A stretch of DNA of 64,000 nt from Phaeobacter porticola (GTDB lineage Bacteria > Pseudomonadota > Alphaproteobacteria > Rhodobacterales > Rhodobacteraceae). The position numbers were made by a program, and so were the translations under genes. How positions within the stretch are numbered: the stretch's first letter is position 1; every line of letters starts with the position of its first letter. Location of the stretch: contig NZ_CP016365.1 of NCBI RefSeq assembly GCF_001888185.1, positions 1-64,000 on the forward strand, given 5' to 3'. The notes under the pieces were generated by a model. The model did no database searches. It was given only the letters and a program-made list of their open reading frames with translations, and had not been told where the DNA came from. Shown here one piece after another: positions 60,775 through 64,000 of the stretch.

Positions 60775-62900
60775 CTGGCGTACCGACCCCACTGTGCGGC
60801 AAGAGCGCGACCACGATTGTCACGCACTTTCTCATAAAGACGGTTCTGAACGTTGAGCCGCGCGCCACCATCACGCAGAACGGGGCGGATCACCTGGGTA
60901 ATGTTGCGGCGTGATGGTGTTCCAGTGAGCCAAGACAGCGGAACCTCAACACGGATCCCTTTATCGAAGGAGCCTTCGCCGAACTCTTCGTAGGAAACAT
61001 CGGTCAGGGTTGCAAATGCACCTACCTTGAAACCGTTGTTAAATTCACGATCGACAGTAACGGTGGTGCCCCAATCCCCTGCAAGATATCGGCCCATGTC
61101 GACCTGAAAATGATAGTCGCCACGCGTTTTGTAATAGACCGAAGCATGGCCTGTCACCACATCGTAGTCCTGGAATCCAAACTGTCCGTCGAAATCGCGC
61201 TGTCGGGCGTAGTTCAGCTCTGCTCCCAATGCGAGGCTATTGCCAACAGGGAACCACAATAGTTCTGCCGAAACGCCGCCAAACATCTGTTCGAGGTAAC
61301 CAGCCGTTACACGGGCAAACAGATCCTCACGGGGGCGCCAGGCATATTCTGCAGTGAGATGGCTGAGACGAAGATCGGATTCTGACGCGTACCGCGCCCA
61401 GTCGGAACGAACTTTTGGCAGGACAGAGTTGGATGGACGGGCGGTTGCGTCCAGGTTCCCCACCACAGGCTGACGCAATTGTCCGGCAATGGTCAAACCT
61501 GTCGTCGGCTGATACGCGGCCTTAAGCTCAGCGCCGACTTCATAGCGGAGTGGTTCATCCGGGTCGAAAAATGATAGCTGAGTGTACGGCCCAAATCGGT
61601 AGGTTAAGCGCGGGAAAGCATTGATGTTTTTCGCACCGGGGATGACTGCAGGAGCGTCTTCGACCTGTGCGCGGGCCAGGCCGCGCCAGGCACCGTCCAG
61701 ATCGTCTTCCAGTTCATATAAGTCGCTGCGCTGGCTTTTGATGCGAGTGGTCGGCAGGCCATTTTCGGCTAGCGTGACCTCAAACTGTTGAAGCTGTTGT
61801 GGCAGCGTATTCGCCATCACGCGCGTGGTACGCCCAACGGCCTGAGCGGCGGCACCGTAGCGCAGATTCTCGACAGTGATCCGCGCCCGGCTGCCTTCGC
61901 GTTCAAAACCGATAAGGCGAATGCCCTCGGCTGCGAGTTGGGTGTTCAATACATCATACAAACGGGCGGGTTCTGGCGTGGCGTTGTTTCCCTGCGCGAG
62001 GTTCCAACTGGACAGGGCTACTTGTTCTGCGGGTTTCAGGGCAGGGGCAGCAGCCCCATGGCCAGCTGGTGATGCGGCGCGACGTGGGTCGAACGCATAG
62101 CTGAGCTGTACAGCAAGGGCGGAGCCGTTTATGTAAGAGCCGCCCAGCGTTACACCATTGTCGAAACGATAGGATGTACCGATGTTGATAGGTGAGTCTA
62201 CATCCGTCAGCCCGCGCTGCGTTTCAGCGGTGTAGGTGTCAGAGGAATATTCAGCCATTACCGACCATTGCGGCGTCACATTCCAACGTAGTCCGCCGAA
62301 CAAGGCAGCGTCGCCACGAAACCAGTTACCAAAATCCAGCTGACCGGTGGTTGAAATCCCGCCTGCGTTTGAATCTGCACGGGTATCGAACCGCCCATCA
62401 ACGACAGTGAGCGGGTTGCGCTGTCCACCCCGTCCCGCAAGTCGCCCCCAACCAATCCCACCGGTCACAGAGACGTTTGGTGTTAGATGTTTCGTTGCGA
62501 CGAGGTATTCGCTTGCATAGACGCCTGTTCCACCGAAATCACGTAGACCAAGGGCAATGGCCGGTCCTGCCGGAGTTTCTCTGCGCAGCTGGAAATGAAC
62601 GTCAAAGCTACGGTCATAGCGGCTAAGACCAACTCCGGCATCAAAATCCCGCAAATAGCTGTATCGAAAGCTGCCATAGACACTGGGCAATAATTGAAAG
62701 GTCAGAGTGTTTCGGCTGGTGTCTTTAAAATTTGACGTGGTCAGTGCCAGGGTGCCATCCGGCAGCACCTCGGCTGTGGGAATGTCGATCAAACCGGGCG
62801 TGCCATAGGTTGACAGCGTTTGGGCTGGTGCCTGCATGGCAACCAGCTGGCCACTGAGCGCACCCAGGCAGCCAATCATAAGATATGCGTGTACCCGCAT
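60771..62900 (-). CDS. yjbH: YjbH family outer-membrane exopolysaccharide protein
   Basis: 709 residues from ATG 62900 (GGTGGGA upstream). Signal peptide MRVHAYLMIGCLGALSGQLVAM, then the YjbH pattern TYGTPGLIDIPTAEVLPDGTLALTTS (in parts), a periplasmic domain, and many amphipathic beta strands of a large barrel ending ...LAAQWGRYAR. E. coli YjbH is an outer-membrane protein needed for the YjbEFGH polysaccharide. First gene of the operon, coupled to yjbF. Divergent from a PPP-type phosphatase. Confidence 0.85.
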   Translation of the reverse strand: MRVHAYLMIGCLGALSGQLVAMQAPAQTLSTYGTPGLIDIPTAEVLPDGTLALTTSNFKDTSRNTLTFQLLPSVYGSFRYSYLRDFDAGVGLSRYDRSFDVHFQLRRETPAGPAIALGLRDFGGTGVYASEYLVATKHLTPNVSVTGGIGWGRLAGRGGQRNPLTVVDGRFDTRADSNAGGISTTGQLDFGNWFRGDAALFGGLRWNVTPQWSVMAEYSSDTYTAETQRGLTDVDSPINIGTSYRFDNGVTLGGSYINGSALAVQLSYAFDPRRAASPAGHGAAAPALKPAEQVALSSWNLAQGNNATPEPARLYDVLNTQLAAEGIRLIGFEREGSRARITVENLRYGAAAQAVGRTTRVMANTLPQQLQQFEVTLAENGLPTTRIKSQRSDLYELEDDLDGAWRGLARAQVEDAPAVIPGAKNINAFPRLTYRFGPYTQLSFFDPDEPLRYEVGAELKAAYQPTTGLTIAGQLRQPVVGNLDATARPSNSVLPKVRSDWARYASESDLRLSHLTAEYAWRPREDLFARVTAGYLEQMFGGVSAELLWFPVGNSLALGAELNYARQRDFDGQFGFQDYDVVTGHASVYYKTRGDYHFQVDMGRYLAGDWGTTVTVDREFNNGFKVGAFATLTDVSYEEFGEGSFDKGIRVEVPLSWLTGTPSRRNITQVIRPVLRDGGARLNVQNRLYEKVRDNRGRALAAQWGRYAR

Positions 62901-63027
62901 TCCCACCCAGCCTCGTCGTGCCCACCTTTTTTGGTGGTGCGTTATTCACACTGCGCCTAACCCCGCCTAACACTACGACAGCAAAGCGGTCGATTGAAAA
63001 GCGTCAGGCCCCCACGGAGCAGTGATT

Positions 63028-63762
63028 ATGTTCAAAAGGTTAATTACCAGATTTTGGCGGAAGCGGCAAGATTTCGCAGCTATCGACCCCGGATTGCGCT
63101 TTTATGTGATAGGTGATGTCCACGGATGCGACGACCTGCTAGCGCAGCTATTGGAACAGTTGGACCCGGGTGTTCCCGTGGTTTGCCTGGGGGACTATGT
63201 GGATCGTGGTGAGCAAAGCTCCGCGGTACTGCGCCGCCTAATGGCGCAGCCAGAGGTGACGGCACTGATGGGTAATCACGAGTCCATGCTACTGGATTTC
63301 CTACGCGACCCGAGTGCCAACGCCGCTGCCTGGCTGCGCAGTGGTGGTCTGCAAACACTTGCAAGCTTTGATGTTGGTGGGATCTCTGAGCGTTCATCTG
63401 AGATGGCTTTGAAAAAAGCCGCAGATACTCTGGCAGATGCGATGGGGGGGGAGATGATCGAATGGCTACGCAATCTGCCGTTGTCCTGTCAGTTCGGAAA
63501 TGTCTTTGTTGCACACGCAGGGGCGGATCCGGGTGCGCCTGTTACGACCCAATCTCGTCAGGCCTTGTTATGGGGGCACCGGGAGGCGCGGCTGACCCCC
63601 CGTAGCGATGGTGTTTGGGTTGTTCATGGCCACTGGATCGTATCCGAACCCATAGTCGAAGAAGGGCGTATCGCGCTCGATACAGGGGCGTTCGCGACAG
63701 GTCGTTTGACGGCGGCAGAGCTACGTCCCGGTAGTGTGCAGTTCATTGGCATGTCGCGATAA
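63028..63762 (+). CDS. PPP-type metallophosphatase
   Basis: 244 residues from ATG 63028 (GGAG 8 nt upstream). PPP motifs: YVIGDVHGCDDLL (GDxHG), VCLGDYVDRGEQSS (GDxxDRG), LMGNHESMLL (GNHE), VFVAHAGADPG (HxG) and VVHGHWI (GH). Protein phosphatase or diadenosine tetraphosphate hydrolase class, two metal ions. Divergent from yjbH. A role in dephosphorylating an EPS component is speculation; ApaH or PrpE-like functions are equally possible. Confidence 0.82.
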   Translation: MFKRLITRFWRKRQDFAAIDPGLRFYVIGDVHGCDDLLAQLLEQLDPGVPVVCLGDYVDRGEQSSAVLRRLMAQPEVTALMGNHESMLLDFLRDPSANAAAWLRSGGLQTLASFDVGGISERSSEMALKKAADTLADAMGGEMIEWLRNLPLSCQFGNVFVAHAGADPGAPVTTQSRQALLWGHREARLTPRSDGVWVVHGHWIVSEPIVEEGRIALDTGAFATGRLTAAELRPGSVQFIGMSR

Positions 63763-63775
63763 CAATTCTACAAGG

Positions 63776-64000
63776 TCAGCCCGCGATCTTGCGCATTGCC
63801 ATTTCGATGGGGCCGTGTTTCGCCCAACGCGACCACAGGAGCGCATAGACCGTTGCAAAGGCGCAGAAGATGAGAGCTGCCAGAAGGGCCGTTGCGGCCG
63901 TCTGCCCGCCCAATAGACCCAATTCTTCAAGCGTACCCATCCCGATAAGGATATGCGCGATATATAGCGTCAGGGTCTGCCGCCCTGCTGGGACCAAAAG
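63776..64000 (-). CDS. Partial membrane protein (C-terminal fragment)
   Basis: The open frame runs off the window at 64000; 74 residues seen to the stop at 63776. AGRQTLTLYIAHILIGMG then ALLAALIFCAFATVYALLW: two membrane helices near the C-terminus, like DUF418/DUF1624 acyltransferase-type membrane proteins (GRxTLTxYxxH motif). Family assignment is tentative and the N-terminus is unseen. Confidence 0.45.
   Translation of the reverse strand, partial: LLVPAGRQTLTLYIAHILIGMGTLEELGLLGGQTAATALLAALIFCAFATVYALLWSRWAKHGPIEMAMRKIAG

Noticed and set aside
1-64000. CRISPR arrays, prophage, rRNA or tRNA genes
   Set aside because: No regularly spaced direct repeats, no phage structural genes and no structural RNA pattern were seen on reading both strands.

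Overview
The window looks like part of a large low-copy plasmid or chromid from a marine alphaproteobacterium of the Roseobacter group (Rhodobacteraceae; Phaeobacter/Leisingera/Ruegeria-like). The grounds are a DnaA-like replication initiator facing a parAB operon, the families present (TspO/MBR-like protein, ligase-associated exonuclease plus ATP-dependent ligase, fused DUF4130-UdgX, DUF1289, Irr-type iron box) and the GC-rich codon use. Genus is inference; no rRNA or tRNA gene and no CRISPR array was seen.

Layout. 1-3757: replication and partition backbone (initiator on minus strand, repeat-rich control region, parA, parB, strong terminator). Seven GTCCCYGCRGGGAC-like palindromes, probable parS centromere sites, run from 1132 to 5228, inside parA, inside parB and inside the next gene. 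4125-17662: exopolysaccharide (EPS) block: secreted GH16-RTX glycanase, two sulfotransferases, six glycosyltransferases (one tandem pair, and ExoA/ExoM/ExoL-like enzymes), a Wzy/ExoQ-like polymerase and an ExoP/Wzc-like copolymerase-kinase. 17904-23493: amino-acid sensing and export (LivK-type binding protein, a chemoreceptor with a large helical sensor, AzlCD exporter, Lrp regulator). 23539-30232: MFS exporter, then a LysR-controlled GMC oxidoreductase / enolase-superfamily / aldehyde dehydrogenase operon. 30343-32958: DUF1289 protein, Dps under an Irr-box-like site, an unknown gene, and decayed remnants of a GntR regulator and aminopeptidase P. 33143-36367: second chemoreceptor (dCache), IS3-family scar. 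36569-38863: EPS flippase and ExoY-like initiating transferase. 39261-47844: sugar module (galM, di-heme peroxidase, CRTAC1-like protein, ROK repressor, xylFHG) with two related operator-like sequences. 47968-49790: MerR regulator, parDE toxin-antitoxin, TspO/MBR-like protein. 49871-58393: DNA ligase and exonuclease, MATE pump, succinate-semialdehyde dehydrogenase-like enzyme, radical SAM protein and UdgX fusion. 58398-64000: YjbE/Wza/YjbF/YjbH export operon, PPP-type phosphatase, and the end of a membrane protein cut by the window.

Working together. ExoY, flippase, glycosyltransferases, polymerase, Wzc-like kinase and Wza-like export lipoprotein form a nearly complete Wzx/Wzy pathway spread over three blocks. 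The sulfotransferases suggest a sulfated EPS and the GH16-RTX enzyme a secreted trimming enzyme. Two chemoreceptors, sugar and amino-acid binding proteins, and the catabolic operons fit a surface-attaching heterotroph that senses and consumes dissolved organic matter. All functions are read from sequence motifs and remembered family features; no database search was run.
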